A DNA stretch of 64,000 nucleotides from Actinoplanes cyaneus (lineage in GTDB: Bacteria; Actinomycetota; Actinomycetes; Mycobacteriales; Micromonosporaceae), in assembly GCF_016862095.1 (NCBI RefSeq), contig NZ_BOMH01000071.1, forward strand, positions 62,001 through 126,000, written 5' to 3'. The position numbers and the translations under genes were made by a program. This document shows, piece after piece, positions 42,061 to 51,300 of the stretch; positions within the stretch are counted from its first letter, which is position 1, and each line of letters begins with the position of its first letter. The notes beneath the pieces are model-generated. The model saw only the letters and a program-made list of their open reading frames with translations, made no database searches and had not been told where the DNA came from.

Positions 42061-43365
42061 TCAGCTGGGCGGGCCCGCGTAGCGGACGGTGCGCCCGCGG
42101 GCGATCAGATTCCTGACGGGGGTACGGCCACCGGCCGTCACCTCGGGACACCACGACGACGCGACGATGCCGGTCGTGGGCGCACTGCCGCCGCCGGAGT
42201 CACGTGCCTGCCCGGCGGGGGCCGAATGCTCGGAGGGTCGCCCGGGCGATGGCGCCGGCTTCGGGGAACCGGACAGCTCGGCCACGGGCGACGAGGCACC
42301 GAACGGCCTGGCTGCCGGTGACGAGCCGCCGGACAGGTCGGCCGCCGGCGACAAGAGCAAGGCTTGGGCGTACGACGGCAGCCGCATGAGCATCGACGTC
42401 ACGCCCACCTGGAACGTGGGGGCCGGCGGCGCGACCACCGGCTGAGACGGCGTCGAGGCACCGGGCAACGGGGCGGCCGGAGCGATCCCGGTCGCTGACG
42501 ATTGGGGCAGCGCCGTCCGGGACAGCAGAGGCGGCGCCGTCCACGCGGGCAGCGCCGGCACGTGCCACGAGACCAGAGGCGGTGCCTGCCACGTGGGCAG
42601 GGACGGTGCCTGCCACGTGGGCAGGGACGGTGCCTGCCACGTGGGCAGGGACGGCGTCATCCATGAGGGCAGAGGCGGTGCCTGCCACGTGGGCCGTGAC
42701 GGAGGCCGGGTGAGGGCTGCCAGTGCCGGCCGGACGATCGTGACCCGGCTCGGGAGCGCCGCGGCCCGGACCACCTCAGAGGTCGCCCTCGACGTCCGGG
42801 CCTGCACCTCCCGGAACGTCTTGCCGATCTGGACGTCCGATGCCGGAACCTTCGGCGTGCGGACCGCCGGCCGCTGGGTCTTCCGAGAGTGTCCCGTCAC
42901 CGCGGCCAGCTTCGAGGTGGCAGCTTTCGAAGGCACGGACTTCACTGCGGCGACCCTGGGAGCGACCGATGTCAAGGCGCCGGCTTTCCGCCCGGCGACC
43001 TTCGGAGTGGCGACCTTCGGAACGGCGGCTTTCGAGGCGGTCCGCTTCCGGATGGCCGGCTTCGGGACGGACTTCCCGGCCGCGCCCGCAGCGGACTTGA
43101 TCGAGGCGCTGGCGGCGGACTTGCCTGACGCGCCTACAGCAGACTTGCCCGAGGCGCCCGCAGCGGACTTGACCGATGCGTCGGAAGCGGACTTGACCGT
43201 GCCCGCCACGCCGGCCACACCGTGCCCGACAGGTCGATCATCCGCCCGCGCCGCCTGCTCGAAGAGACTCATGGCGAGGTAGGCCGCTCCCGCCACGGCG
43301 AGCAGCGTGAGCAGCCGGAGGACACGCCGGGGCATCCCGGGCGCACGACCCTCACCACGCTGCAT
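42061..43365 (-). CDS. Repeat-rich membrane-anchored or secreted protein
   Basis: A 434-residue low-complexity protein. A hydrophobic N-terminal segment (VLRLLTLLAVAGAAYLAMSLF, about residues 15-35) acts as signal or anchor. Next is a Lys/Ser/Ala repeat region (about 55-165) with recurrent KSAAGASGKS-like units and scattered basic clusters, then Trp/Pro repeats PSLPTWQA near 230-260 encoded by perfect 24-bp DNA repeats, and a Pro/Ser/Ala-rich tail. No catalytic domain is visible. Basic repeats suggest binding to anionic wall polymers. ATG 43365 or, less likely, 43335. It precedes the degenerate LuxR regulator and may share its transcript. Confidence 0.7.
   Translation of the reverse strand: MQRGEGRAPGMPRRVLRLLTLLAVAGAAYLAMSLFEQAARADDRPVGHGVAGVAGTVKSASDASVKSAAGASGKSAVGASGKSAASASIKSAAGAAGKSVPKPAIRKRTASKAAVPKVATPKVAGRKAGALTSVAPRVAAVKSVPSKAATSKLAAVTGHSRKTQRPAVRTPKVPASDVQIGKTFREVQARTSRATSEVVRAAALPSRVTIVRPALAALTRPPSRPTWQAPPLPSWMTPSLPTWQAPSLPTWQAPSLPTWQAPPLVSWHVPALPAWTAPPLLSRTALPQSSATGIAPAAPLPGASTPSQPVVAPPAPTFQVGVTSMLMRLPSYAQALLLSPAADLSGGSSPAARPFGASSPVAELSGSPKPAPSPGRPSEHSAPAGQARDSGGGSAPTTGIVASSWCPEVTAGGRTPVRNLIARGRTVRYAGPPS
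42581..42652. repeat. 24-bp perfect tandem repeat inside envelope protein gene
   Basis: Three identical 24-bp copies (42581-42604, 42605-42628, 42629-42652) encode the eight-residue unit LPTWQAPS on the minus strand. Perfect identity at synonymous positions implies recent expansion or gene conversion and probable copy-number variation between strains. Confidence 0.85.
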
Positions 43366-43455
43366 TCAGACTTCAGTACCCGTTCCCGGCATTCTGACAC
43401 CGGGACGGGCCCGCGAACGACGACGTGCGCCGCTCACGGGCCCCGGTGGAACGGC

Positions 43456-44859
43456 TCAGCCCTTGTAGGCGCCGATGATCTTCGTGAACTGGTACGCGGA
43501 CTGGCTCACGCCACTGCACGTGTCGTCGTTCGGGTACGCGCCCGGGCACTGCCGGTCCCGGTTCAGCGACCAGAACGTCAGCCGGGCGATGGTGTGCTGC
43601 TGGGCGTACGCGGTGATGGCCTGCATGTCCGCCAGGGTCACGGTCGCGTGCTCGTCGGTGATGCCGTTCATCGACGAGATGCCCACGTGCCGGTACGCCT
43701 CGGCGTCCGACCACCCGTACGCCGTCTTCAGTTTGTTCTTCAGGCCGTCGGCGGCCTGGATGGTGAGCTGGCCCTGGTTGCCGGTGGTGTTGCCCCAGTC
43801 GAAGGTCATGATGCCCCAGCCGTCGACGACGAGGCCGGCCGCGGCCGCCCGGTTGATCAGCGAGGCGTCGGGGCCGCCGGTGCCGCTGCCGAGCGTGACG
43901 TAGGTGGTGATGCCCGGGTTGTTGGCCTTGATCGTCTTCAGCGCGTCGACCGTCTTCTGCTGGTCGGTGGCGTTGTTGTACGGCGTGCCCTCGATGTCGA
44001 TGTCGATCGCCTTGAGGGAGTAGGCGTTGATCACCTTCTGGTACGCGGCCGCCAGTGCGGAGGCACTGCCGCAGGTGTGTTCCAGCCAGGGCCCGGCCGC
44101 GCCGCCGAAGGAGACGACGACGTCCCCGCCGTTGGCCCGGATGGTGTTGATCGCGGTCTGGTCGGCGCCGCCGGTCAGCGCGCGACTGCCGTCCCACTTC
44201 GGGTCACAGGTGCCGCTGTTCAGGATGAACGCCATGGTGAACCACTTGACGCCGGTCGTGCTGGTGACCGTGGTCAGGTTCGGCGGGTTGCCCCACCCGG
44301 TGTAGTAGTAGGGCGCGACGGCCTTGATGCCGGGGCCGCCGGTCGCCGGGGGAGTGGTCGGCTGGGTCGGCGTCGTGCCGCCGCCGAAGGTCCACTTCTG
44401 GTTGGCAGTGCCGGTGCACGACCAGAGCTGCAGTTTGGCGCCGTTGGCGGTGCTCTTGTCCTTGACGTCGAGGCACTTGCCGGAGGCGGTGTTCACCAGG
44501 GCGCCGGCGGCGCTGAGGGTCCACTTCTGACTGGCGACCGTGTCGTAGCAGTCCCAGAGGTGCACGGCGGCGCCGTCGGTGGTCGCGTTGTTCGCGACGT
44601 CGAGGCATTTGCCGCGGCCCTGGACCGAGCCGTTGTCGGCGAGGGTCCAGGTCTGGTTGGCGCTGCCGGCGACGCAGTCCCAGAGCTGGGGCAGGTTGCC
44701 GTTGGTGGTGGAGCCGTCGGTGACGTCGAGGCACTTGCCGTTGAGCGAGCTCGTCAGCGTGCCGGCGCTGGCCGCCGAGGCGCTGGTGATGCCGAGGACG
44801 CCGAGCGTCGCGACGACCAGCGCCGAGGTGGTGACGGCGAGGATGCGGGAGCGTTTCAC
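43456..44859 (-). CDS. Secreted GH18 chitinase with ricin-type CBM13
   Basis: A 467-residue exported enzyme. Signal peptide residues 1-30 (ends SASAASA), a ricin-B-type carbohydrate-binding module at about 32-157 with three repeats each carrying GKCLDV and QxW-type ends (NQTWTL, SQKWTL, NQKWTF), a Thr/Pro linker, and a GH18 barrel from about 175. The catalytic motif is AIDIDIEG with the acid Glu; FTMAFI and SFGGAAG are the expected early strands. It hydrolyses chitin or related beta-1,4-GlcNAc polymers outside the cell. The GTG start (44859-44857) has GGGAG upstream. The promoter side holds a tandem A/T-rich 10-bp repeat. Monocistronic. Confidence 0.92.
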   Translation of the reverse strand: MKRSRILAVTTSALVVATLGVLGITSASAASAGTLTSSLNGKCLDVTDGSTTNGNLPQLWDCVAGSANQTWTLADNGSVQGRGKCLDVANNATTDGAAVHLWDCYDTVASQKWTLSAAGALVNTASGKCLDVKDKSTANGAKLQLWSCTGTANQKWTFGGGTTPTQPTTPPATGGPGIKAVAPYYYTGWGNPPNLTTVTSTTGVKWFTMAFILNSGTCDPKWDGSRALTGGADQTAINTIRANGGDVVVSFGGAAGPWLEHTCGSASALAAAYQKVINAYSLKAIDIDIEGTPYNNATDQQKTVDALKTIKANNPGITTYVTLGSGTGGPDASLINRAAAAGLVVDGWGIMTFDWGNTTGNQGQLTIQAADGLKNKLKTAYGWSDAEAYRHVGISSMNGITDEHATVTLADMQAITAYAQQHTIARLTFWSLNRDRQCPGAYPNDDTCSGVSQSAYQFTKIIGAYKG

Positions 44860-44987
44860 GGGGGTCTCCCTAGCCGAGAGAGGGGATTGGTAAGGCGGTT
44901 AACAATTACGCCCGCGTCGATGTGCAGGTCAACGCCACGCAGCGCGACCAACGCCGCGTTTCCCCAGCTCAGCCACCCTCTGATGGG

Positions 44988-45007
44988 TAACCTTAAATAA
45001 CCTTAAA
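44988..45007. promoter_or_regulatory. Tandem decamer TAACCTTAAA x2 upstream of chitinase
   Basis: Two identical head-to-tail copies of TAACCTTAAA, about 130 bases upstream of the chitinase start. One helical turn per copy puts both on the same DNA face, as expected for a regulator binding as a tandem dimer. It does not match the DasR palindrome or the 11-bp PhoP box I know from Streptomyces. Confidence 0.5.
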
Positions 45008-45136
45008 AGTATGAAACACGGCAACATCAACCCCCGATTCGCGGGTACGGCCGTGGTCCGGCCACGCGCGAGGCCGGCGCCCCGGGCGGTGCTCGCGAAC
45101 GCGGCGGTGCATGCGAAGGCGGCAGTGCACGCGAAC

Positions 45137-45164
45137 GGGGCGCACAACCATCGTTGTGCGCCCC
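45137..45164 (-). terminator. Terminator after roadblock pair
   Basis: A perfect 12-bp stem (45137-45148 with 45153-45164, arm GGGGCGCACAAC) with a 4-base loop, 33 bases downstream of the roadblock gene stop at 45197 on the minus strand. Confidence 0.8.
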
Positions 45165-45196
45165 GCCGGAAGGTCTGTCTGCGGAAGGAGAGGTGC

Positions 45197-45592
45197 CTAC
45201 ATGTGGTGCGCGGGCCGGATCTGCAGCATCTCGGCCAGCCGGTTGGTCACCGGGCGCGCCTCCAGGTGCAGCCGGGCGATGTTGAGCTGCCCGTCGCCGA
45301 TCACGACCAGCAGCGCGAGCTCGCCGATCGCGTAGACCGACAGGTAGCCGTTCTGGTTGTGGATCGTGACGTCGGAGAAGCCGCCCTGCGACAGGACGCC
45401 CCCCGTGGTCCGGCTGATGCCGTGCGCGCCCGCGGCGAGCGCCGCCACGTCGTGCGGCTCGGTGCCGGTGGTGGTGTCGTAGAGCATGAGCAGGCCGTCC
45501 ACGCCCGCCACGACGCACCCGAGCACGCCCGGGACCTGCACGCGCAGGCGGGCGAGCTCGGTGAGGACGTGCTGCTCCTCAGGACTTGTCAT
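45197..45592 (-). CDS. Roadblock/LC7-domain protein (second of an orphan pair)
   Basis: A 131-residue roadblock/LC7 domain: LARLRVQVPGVLGCVVAGVDGLLML, GTEPHDVAALAAGAHGI, and GELALLVVIGDGQLNIARLHLEARP. Its ATG overlaps the stop of the upstream gene as ATGA (45592-45589), so the two are produced together and may form a heterodimer. Unlike the conservon at 6-11 kb there is no kinase, DUF742 protein or GTPase beside it. Family members regulate small GTPases of MglA/CvnD type; the partner here is not known. Confidence 0.87.
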   Translation of the reverse strand: MTSPEEQHVLTELARLRVQVPGVLGCVVAGVDGLLMLYDTTTGTEPHDVAALAAGAHGISRTTGGVLSQGGFSDVTIHNQNGYLSVYAIGELALLVVIGDGQLNIARLHLEARPVTNRLAEMLQIRPAHHM

Positions 45593-45960
45593 ACGTCCAG
45601 GTCCGCCTCGATCTTGCGGAGCTGGTGACGCGCCAGGCCCAGGTTGGCCCGGTCCTTCTGCAGCGAGAGGTAGAGGAAGAACGCGTCGCCGTTGCGCTTG
45701 TTCTGCAGCAGGCGGATCAGGTGGTACTGGGTGTCGAGGGTGATCAGGATGTCCTCGATGCCGTCCTGCAGGCCGAGCATGTTCAGCGTGCGCACCTTGG
45801 CGCGGATCACGTCGGTGTTGCCCGCCGCCGCGATGTTCATGTCCATGATCTGCCCGCCGCCGAGCACGCCCAGCGTCAGGCCGCTGGTGTAATCCACCAG
45901 CGCGACGCCGATGGCGCCCTCGATGGACATGGCTTCCTTGAGGGCCGTCTCGATATTCAC
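45589..45960 (-). CDS. Roadblock-like protein (first of an orphan pair)
   Basis: A 123-residue protein starting MNIETALKEAMSIEGAIGVALVDYTSG, with GGGQIMDMNIAAAGNTDVIRAKVR and ITLDTQYHLIRLL. The order of strands and helices is that of a roadblock/LC7 domain with an extended C-terminal helix (LARHQLRKIEADLDV). It is coupled to the next roadblock gene by an ATGA overlap. The A/T-rich 250-base region upstream (45961-46209) is shared with the divergent DUF5995-like gene and should contain its promoter. Confidence 0.8.
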   Translation of the reverse strand: MNIETALKEAMSIEGAIGVALVDYTSGLTLGVLGGGQIMDMNIAAAGNTDVIRAKVRTLNMLGLQDGIEDILITLDTQYHLIRLLQNKRNGDAFFLYLSLQKDRANLGLARHQLRKIEADLDV

Positions 45961-46209
45961 TGCCTAGCTCCGTTCCGACAAGACATGGTCAGCCGCGACC
46001 ACCGTGGCACGCCCGAATAGCAAGGGCACTGTACTGAACCGAGGTCGGTACGAAGATCTTTGCCCGGATCGCCCGAACGGCTCTTGAAACGACGCAACGG
46101 TGGATGGACTTTTGCCAGAACCGAAAGGACAGGAAATTATCGGGAATATCCGAATGGCAGGCTGATACGTCGGTCATCGGACAAGAAAACTGTGTTTCCC
46201 GTACGGGGT

Positions 46210-47124
46210 GTGAGCGTCCACGATGTCAGCGTGAACTTCGACCGAGCTCGTGCGCAGTCCAGCGCCGTCGCCCTCGCCGACGGACGCCAACGCCTCGCCC
46301 GCGCCGTGATCGCCGCGGCCCACGACTGGTCACCGTCGCAGCAGGAGATGCTGGCCACAGTCGCGACCCCGCCGGAGGACATCGCCGGCGTCATCGAACG
46401 GCTCAAGACCGTACAGAAGATTCTTGATGTCCTGCCGCCGAGCCCGGGCGCGAATCGGGTCGCCGCGTTCAACACCCTGTACCTGACGATCACCGAACAG
46501 GTGGCCGCCAGTCTGAGCGGGCCGGACGTGACCGACCCGGACTGGCTGGAGACCCTCGACGTCGAGTTCGCCCGGCTGTACTTCAAGGCGCTCGGCGCGT
46601 GGGGCGTGACCGGCAGCAATCCCGCCGACGCGTGGGAGGTGCTGTTCCGCCGCGCCCACGACGACTCGGTGACGGCCGTGGACGCCGCCGTCCTGGGCGT
46701 CAACGCGCACATCAACCACGACCTGGCCCTGGCCGTGATCGCCACCTGGGAGCGCCTCGGCCATCCCGGTGACGGCCCCCAGCACCCGGACTACCTGCTG
46801 GTGAACAAGATCTTCTACCAGCAGATCCCGCTGCTGCGCCGCCGTTTCGCCACCGCCTGGCAGCTGGAGATCGACCGCTGCGTCGGCGACCTGGACGACT
46901 GGAGCCAGCGCATCCTGGTCCGCACCACCCGGGCGCTGGCCTGGGAGCAGGCCGAGATCCTCTGGCGGCTGCGCGACGACCCGGAGGACCTGGCGCGCGC
47001 CCTGCTGGTGCTCGACCGCGCCTCCGCCTGCGCCGGCGAAACCCTGCTCACGGGAACCAGCCTGCTCAAAGCCGTGTGGCTGACCGCCACCGCCTGGTTC
47101 CGCCGCCTCGTCAAGCGTCGCTGA
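46210..47124 (+). CDS. DUF5995-family protein
   Basis: A 304-residue soluble protein. Recognisable family segments are DWLETLDVEFARLYFKAL, the conserved LGVNAHINHDLALAVI near residue 175 (two His, probable metal ligands), and a helical C-terminus (DDWSQRILVRTTRALAWEQAEIL). These match the DUF5995 group by memory; function unknown, possibly a helical metal-binding hydrolase. GTG 46210 (VSVHDVSVNF) is preferred; sequence upstream in frame to 46060 is A/T-rich and non-coding in character. GTG 46231 is also possible. Its 3' end overlaps the convergent JetD gene by 14 bases. Confidence 0.72.
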   Translation: MSVHDVSVNFDRARAQSSAVALADGRQRLARAVIAAAHDWSPSQQEMLATVATPPEDIAGVIERLKTVQKILDVLPPSPGANRVAAFNTLYLTITEQVAASLSGPDVTDPDWLETLDVEFARLYFKALGAWGVTGSNPADAWEVLFRRAHDDSVTAVDAAVLGVNAHINHDLALAVIATWERLGHPGDGPQHPDYLLVNKIFYQQIPLLRRRFATAWQLEIDRCVGDLDDWSQRILVRTTRALAWEQAEILWRLRDDPEDLARALLVLDRASACAGETLLTGTSLLKAVWLTATAWFRRLVKRR

Positions 47125-48313
47125 CCAGCCCGCGCCCGCCGCATCCCACCAGGTCGCCGGCAAGGGTGTCGAGAAGGCGCTCCTCCATGACCGACCGGCC
47201 GTGTCGCCGCATCAGCTCCGCCAGCTCCGGGTCCCACGGCGTCGCCGCCGACGTGCCGATCAGCGCACCGCCGGTGGTCACGGCCCCCGAGTAGACGGCG
47301 GCGCTCATCCGCCACGGCACCGCCATCGGGTAGCGGTCCAGCGCCGCCGCGGTCAGTCGCACGCCGGCCCAGTCGAAGTCGTTGCGCCACCGGATCAGGG
47401 TGTCCGGCCCGGCCGCGCCCAGCAGCCGGTGCACCGCCACCGACGGCACGCCTTCGGTACAGACCAGGGGCGCGGTCGCCCGCCCGGCCATCGCCCGCAG
47501 CACCGCCGGGTTCTCGCACACGAAGATCTCCGGCACGTCCAGCACCAGGGACGACAGTCGCAGCTGGTGCAGCGTGACCCGGAACGGCACGTGCGCGGCG
47601 GCCGCCTCGGTCAGCCAGTCGCCGAGCAGCCCGCCCACGACCGGCAGGTTCAGCACGAGAACCTGACTGGCCAGGTCGTCGGGCACCACCCCGGCCAGTT
47701 CCCACAGCGCGCGTTCCGGCTCGGCGCCGACCGGCACGGGCACGTCGTGCCAGCCGGCCAGGGCCCGCAGCACCAGCCCGCGGACCGGCCCGTCGGCGAG
47801 CGCCTTGGTGTCGCCGAGCACCCGCTCGGCGAAGACCGGCATCGGCTCGTCGTCGGCCGGAAGCGCGTCCAGCACCGCCACCACCTGCGGGAACGGAAGA
47901 CCAGCGCGAACGATCCGGGTCAGGGTCCCGTCCCGGCGCATGCTCTCCACGAACGCGGCGTACCAGGGCTGCCCGGCGTGCCGGCTCTCCGCGGCCAGCG
48001 CCAGCACCGCGTCCCGGCCGACCGCCTCGCGGGCGCGTTCCCCGGGCCGGTCCCGGAACGGGCCGACCGCCTCGGCCAGGGTGACGCCGTGCGCTGACCG
48101 CAGGAAGGCGTCGACGTCGGCCAGCCGCACGGTGACCCGGGCGACCCCGGCCGGCCGGTGCACCCCGGTCACCCCGATCACGACGAGCCGCTCGGCGTCG
48201 TCCGGCGCGGACAGCGAGACGGAGCCGCCGACGCCGCCACCGGTGCGTTCCAGGCTGCGCCGGGCCGCGGCGAGCAGCCGCCGCCAGCCCGGATCCCGGC
48301 TAAGCGGGGACAC
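47111..48313 (-). CDS. jetD: Wadjet type II JetD, TOPRIM-like nuclease subunit (TIGR02679)
   Basis: A 400-residue TIGR02679 protein: N-terminal arm-like domain and C-terminal DUF2399 TOPRIM-like domain. The catalytic acid set is visible: Glu267 in IFVCENPAVL and the DxD pair Asp312/Asp314 in WRNDFDWAG. In Wadjet systems JetD is the topoisomerase-VI-like nuclease that cuts plasmid DNA once the SMC-like motor has sensed a small circle. GTG 48313 (VSPLSRDPGW) overlaps the JetC stop by 14 bases, so it is coupled as the last gene of the operon. All acidic residues are intact, so the system should be functional. Confidence 0.92.
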   Translation of the reverse strand: MSPLSRDPGWRRLLAAARRSLERTGGGVGGSVSLSAPDDAERLVVIGVTGVHRPAGVARVTVRLADVDAFLRSAHGVTLAEAVGPFRDRPGERAREAVGRDAVLALAAESRHAGQPWYAAFVESMRRDGTLTRIVRAGLPFPQVVAVLDALPADDEPMPVFAERVLGDTKALADGPVRGLVLRALAGWHDVPVPVGAEPERALWELAGVVPDDLASQVLVLNLPVVGGLLGDWLTEAAAAHVPFRVTLHQLRLSSLVLDVPEIFVCENPAVLRAMAGRATAPLVCTEGVPSVAVHRLLGAAGPDTLIRWRNDFDWAGVRLTAAALDRYPMAVPWRMSAAVYSGAVTTGGALIGTSAATPWDPELAELMRRHGRSVMEERLLDTLAGDLVGCGGRGLVSDA

Positions 48314-51300
48314 GCCGGGACTCCGGCGAACCGAGGGCCCGGGCCAGGGTCCCGTCGAAGTCCGCGATGTTCGTCTTGCCGTCCCAGACGAGCAGCACCG
48401 TCGAGACCGTGTGCTCCACCGTGGAGTGCGACAGGTCGTAGTGGGCACAACCGGTCACCGCCGGATGGGTGGCCCACAGGTCGTACCCGGTCATGAACAG
48501 ATCCAGGTCGAACTGCTTCGCCAGCGACATCAGCTCGCCGCGGCCGTTGTCGTCGACCCCGGCGAACGCCTCGTCCAGGCCGAGCAGCCGCGGCGCGTCC
48601 GGCCGGGCCGAGCCGAACAGCGCGTTCGCCGCCGCGAACAGCGGCAGGTGCAGCGACACCGACTGCTCGCCGCCGGACAGCTGACTGTGCCGGGCCCGGG
48701 TCAGCGGCTCGGTGGTCCCGCCCGGCCGGTGCAGGGCGAACGCGAACACCCGCCACTGCCGGTAGTCGAGCACCTCGGCCAGCAACTCCCGGTAGGGCTT
48801 CTCCGGCGCCTGCGCCCGCGCCGCCTTGATCCGTGACGCGAAGTGCCGCCGCAGCGTCGTCAGCTGCCCCGGCCCGAGCCGCGCCGGATCCCGTTCCAGC
48901 AGCTTGCAGACCTCACGCTGCTCGGGGTCGAGATCGTCGGAGAGCCGCCAGCCGACCCCGACCGTCAGCCCGGACGACATCCGCCGGGCCCGCATCTGGG
49001 TGTCCATCGCGTCGACCAGGTCGCGCGCCTCGATCGTGCGCCGGTGGATCTGCCCGGCCAGGGACCCCAGCAGCGCGTCCTCGAAGACCCGCTGCTCCGC
49101 CTCGGTGAGCAACTGCTCCTGGTCACGGCGTTCCCCGGCGATCCGCTCGGCGAAGTGCGCGACCGGCGTCAGCCCCTGCTCGTCGGCGACCCGCACGACG
49201 ATCACGCCCTCGTCGGTGTCCCACTCCGGCCGATGGTCCAGACCGGCCGCGGGCAGCTGCGCCTGCAACTCGGTCAGCGCCGTGGTCAGCCGGGTCGCCG
49301 ACTGCTTCAGCGACGTCTCGGTCGGCGACAGGTCACGCGTGGCGGTGAGGATCGCCTCGTGCAGCGCCACCACCTCCGGCGACAGGTCGAGGTCCGCGTC
49401 GTCCGCGACCGGCCAGCGCAGCGTCACCGGGCAGCGCATCAGACCCAGAAGATCCGCTTGGGCGTACGGCCTGAGCCGCACCGCCTCGCGCCGGGCCTCC
49501 CCGGCCGCCTCCCGCACGGCCTGCTCCCCGACCTGCACACGCGCCTGGGCCGCGGCCCGTTGCCGTTCCGCCGCCGTGTACGCGTCCCGCGCGGTCCGCA
49601 GCGCCGTCTCCGCCGTGGCCACCGCCTGCTCGGTCTCCGCGACCTCGGCCAGCACCTGCGCCGCCTCCGCCCCGATCGCGGCGGACAGGGTGCGCAACTC
49701 CTCGTCCTTCTCCGCGTGCCGGGCCTGCGCCTCGCGCGCGGTCTGCTCCGCCGTCTCCACCCGCTGCTCGGCCTCGGCGTGCCGGTCCGCCGCCTCGGCC
49801 GCCAGGGACTCGCCCCGCTCGGCGGACTCGTGCACGTGCCGCAACTCGATCCCGAGCCGCTCGAACCGGTCAACCGCGGCGCCGGTGACCTGCAAGCGCT
49901 CGACCGGCAGGGACCGCTCGGCGACCGCCCGGCGCAACGCGGCCACGGCGGCGGACTGCTCGGCGACGGCCGCGTCGAGCCGTCCGGCGGCCTCGTGCGC
50001 GGTCTCCCGGCGTACGCGCAGCAGGGTGGTGCTCTGATCCACCGCCCGCTCGGCCCGGGTGATGGCGGCGCGCGACGGCAACGCCGCCCCGGCCTGATCG
50101 ATCGCGGTCAGCGTGCCCCGCCGCGCCTCGCGAGCCCGCTCCACCTCGGCAAGGTCCGCGCCGAGTCGTGCCAGCCGCCGGTCGCAGTCGGCGAGCCGGG
50201 CCGCGCGGCGGGCGGCCCGGGCGGTCGCCCCGATGAACTCGGGCCGGTCCTTGGCGAACCGGCCGGCGCCGCTGCCCTGCGCCCAGCGGCCGTCGCCGGT
50301 CACGCCGGACGGCCCGGTCAGGTCGCCGAGCGCGATGCCGGTCAGCGCCGCCGTGATCCGGGCGGCCGGCACCAGCCGCTGGTCCTCGGGAACCAGGACG
50401 GCGGTCAGCGTGGCGCCCGGCGCCGGCGGGCCGGCCCGCAGGTAGGCGTCCTGCTCGGCGACCTCGTCGCTCTCCGGGTGCAGCCACGCGTCGAGCAGGC
50501 CGGCGGCGTGCAGGGCGGCCTCGATCCCGGCCGCCTCCGCCTCCGGCACCCCGTCGGCGAACCGCACCAGCTGCCACAGCGGCGCGCCGGGCCGGCCCGC
50601 ACGCGGCGCCGGGCGGGTCGGCGAGGGCGGGGGAGCGTCGTCGTGCTCGGCGGCGATCGCGGCCCGCTCGTCCGTCACCGCCTGCCGGTCCCGGGTCAGC
50701 TGGCCGGCCCGCGCACCGAGCGCCGCCAGCTCGTCGCGGACGGCCCCGGCGGGCCCGGCGACCCGGGCCGCGAACACGTCCCGCAGGGCCGGCGCCTCCC
50801 CGCCCGGCCCGGCGGGCCCGTCACCGGCGTGCTCCCCGGTGATGGTCGCGGCCAGCTCCGCCGTCAGGCCGGGGAGATCCAGATCGGTCAGCAGGCCCGA
50901 GTGCTCGCCGCCCCACGCGTGCACCGCGTCGGCGGTCTCCCGGGTCGCCGTGCCCAGCGCCGTCACCGCGGACTCCTGCGCCGCGATCGCCTCGTCCACC
51001 GCGGCCCGCGCGTCGCGGTCGTCCTGGGCGGCGCGGCCGTGCTCGCGTTCCGCCTCGGCGAGCCGATCGGCCAGCCCGCGCACCACCCGCACGTCGGTCC
51101 GGCGGGCCTCGACCCGGGCCGTCAGCCGCGCGTCGAGCCCGTCCGGCTCGGTGTCCCCGGCCCGCCACTCGATGCCGCCGGTCTCCGCCTCGGCCGCCAG
51201 CTCGCCGGCGACCCGGCCGGCCCGGGCCCGGGCGTCCCGGGCCTCCGCCGCCGCCTTGACCGATTCGGATCGCCGCCGACCGGCCGTCTCCCGCTCGGTG

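Larger units (their letters stand above)
44860..45196. other. Intergenic region upstream of chitinase
   Basis: About 340 bases between two minus-strand genes. It contains a perfect tandem decamer (44988-45007) and the terminator of the roadblock operon (45137-45164). Between them (45060-45135) lie short imperfect repeats of GCGGTGCATGCGAAG type. The segment 44895-45015 is notably A/T-rich for this genome and should include the chitinase promoter. No gene is seen. Confidence 0.55.

Noticed and set aside
45011..45628. Plus-strand 205-codon frame over the roadblock gene
   Set aside because: Antisense of a clear roadblock domain gene; the start lies in the A/T-rich intergenic region without a ribosome-binding site.
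46060..46209. N-terminal extension of the DUF5995-like protein
   Set aside because: The 50 codons before 46210 are A/T-rich and lack third-position GC bias; they look like promoter and leader sequence.
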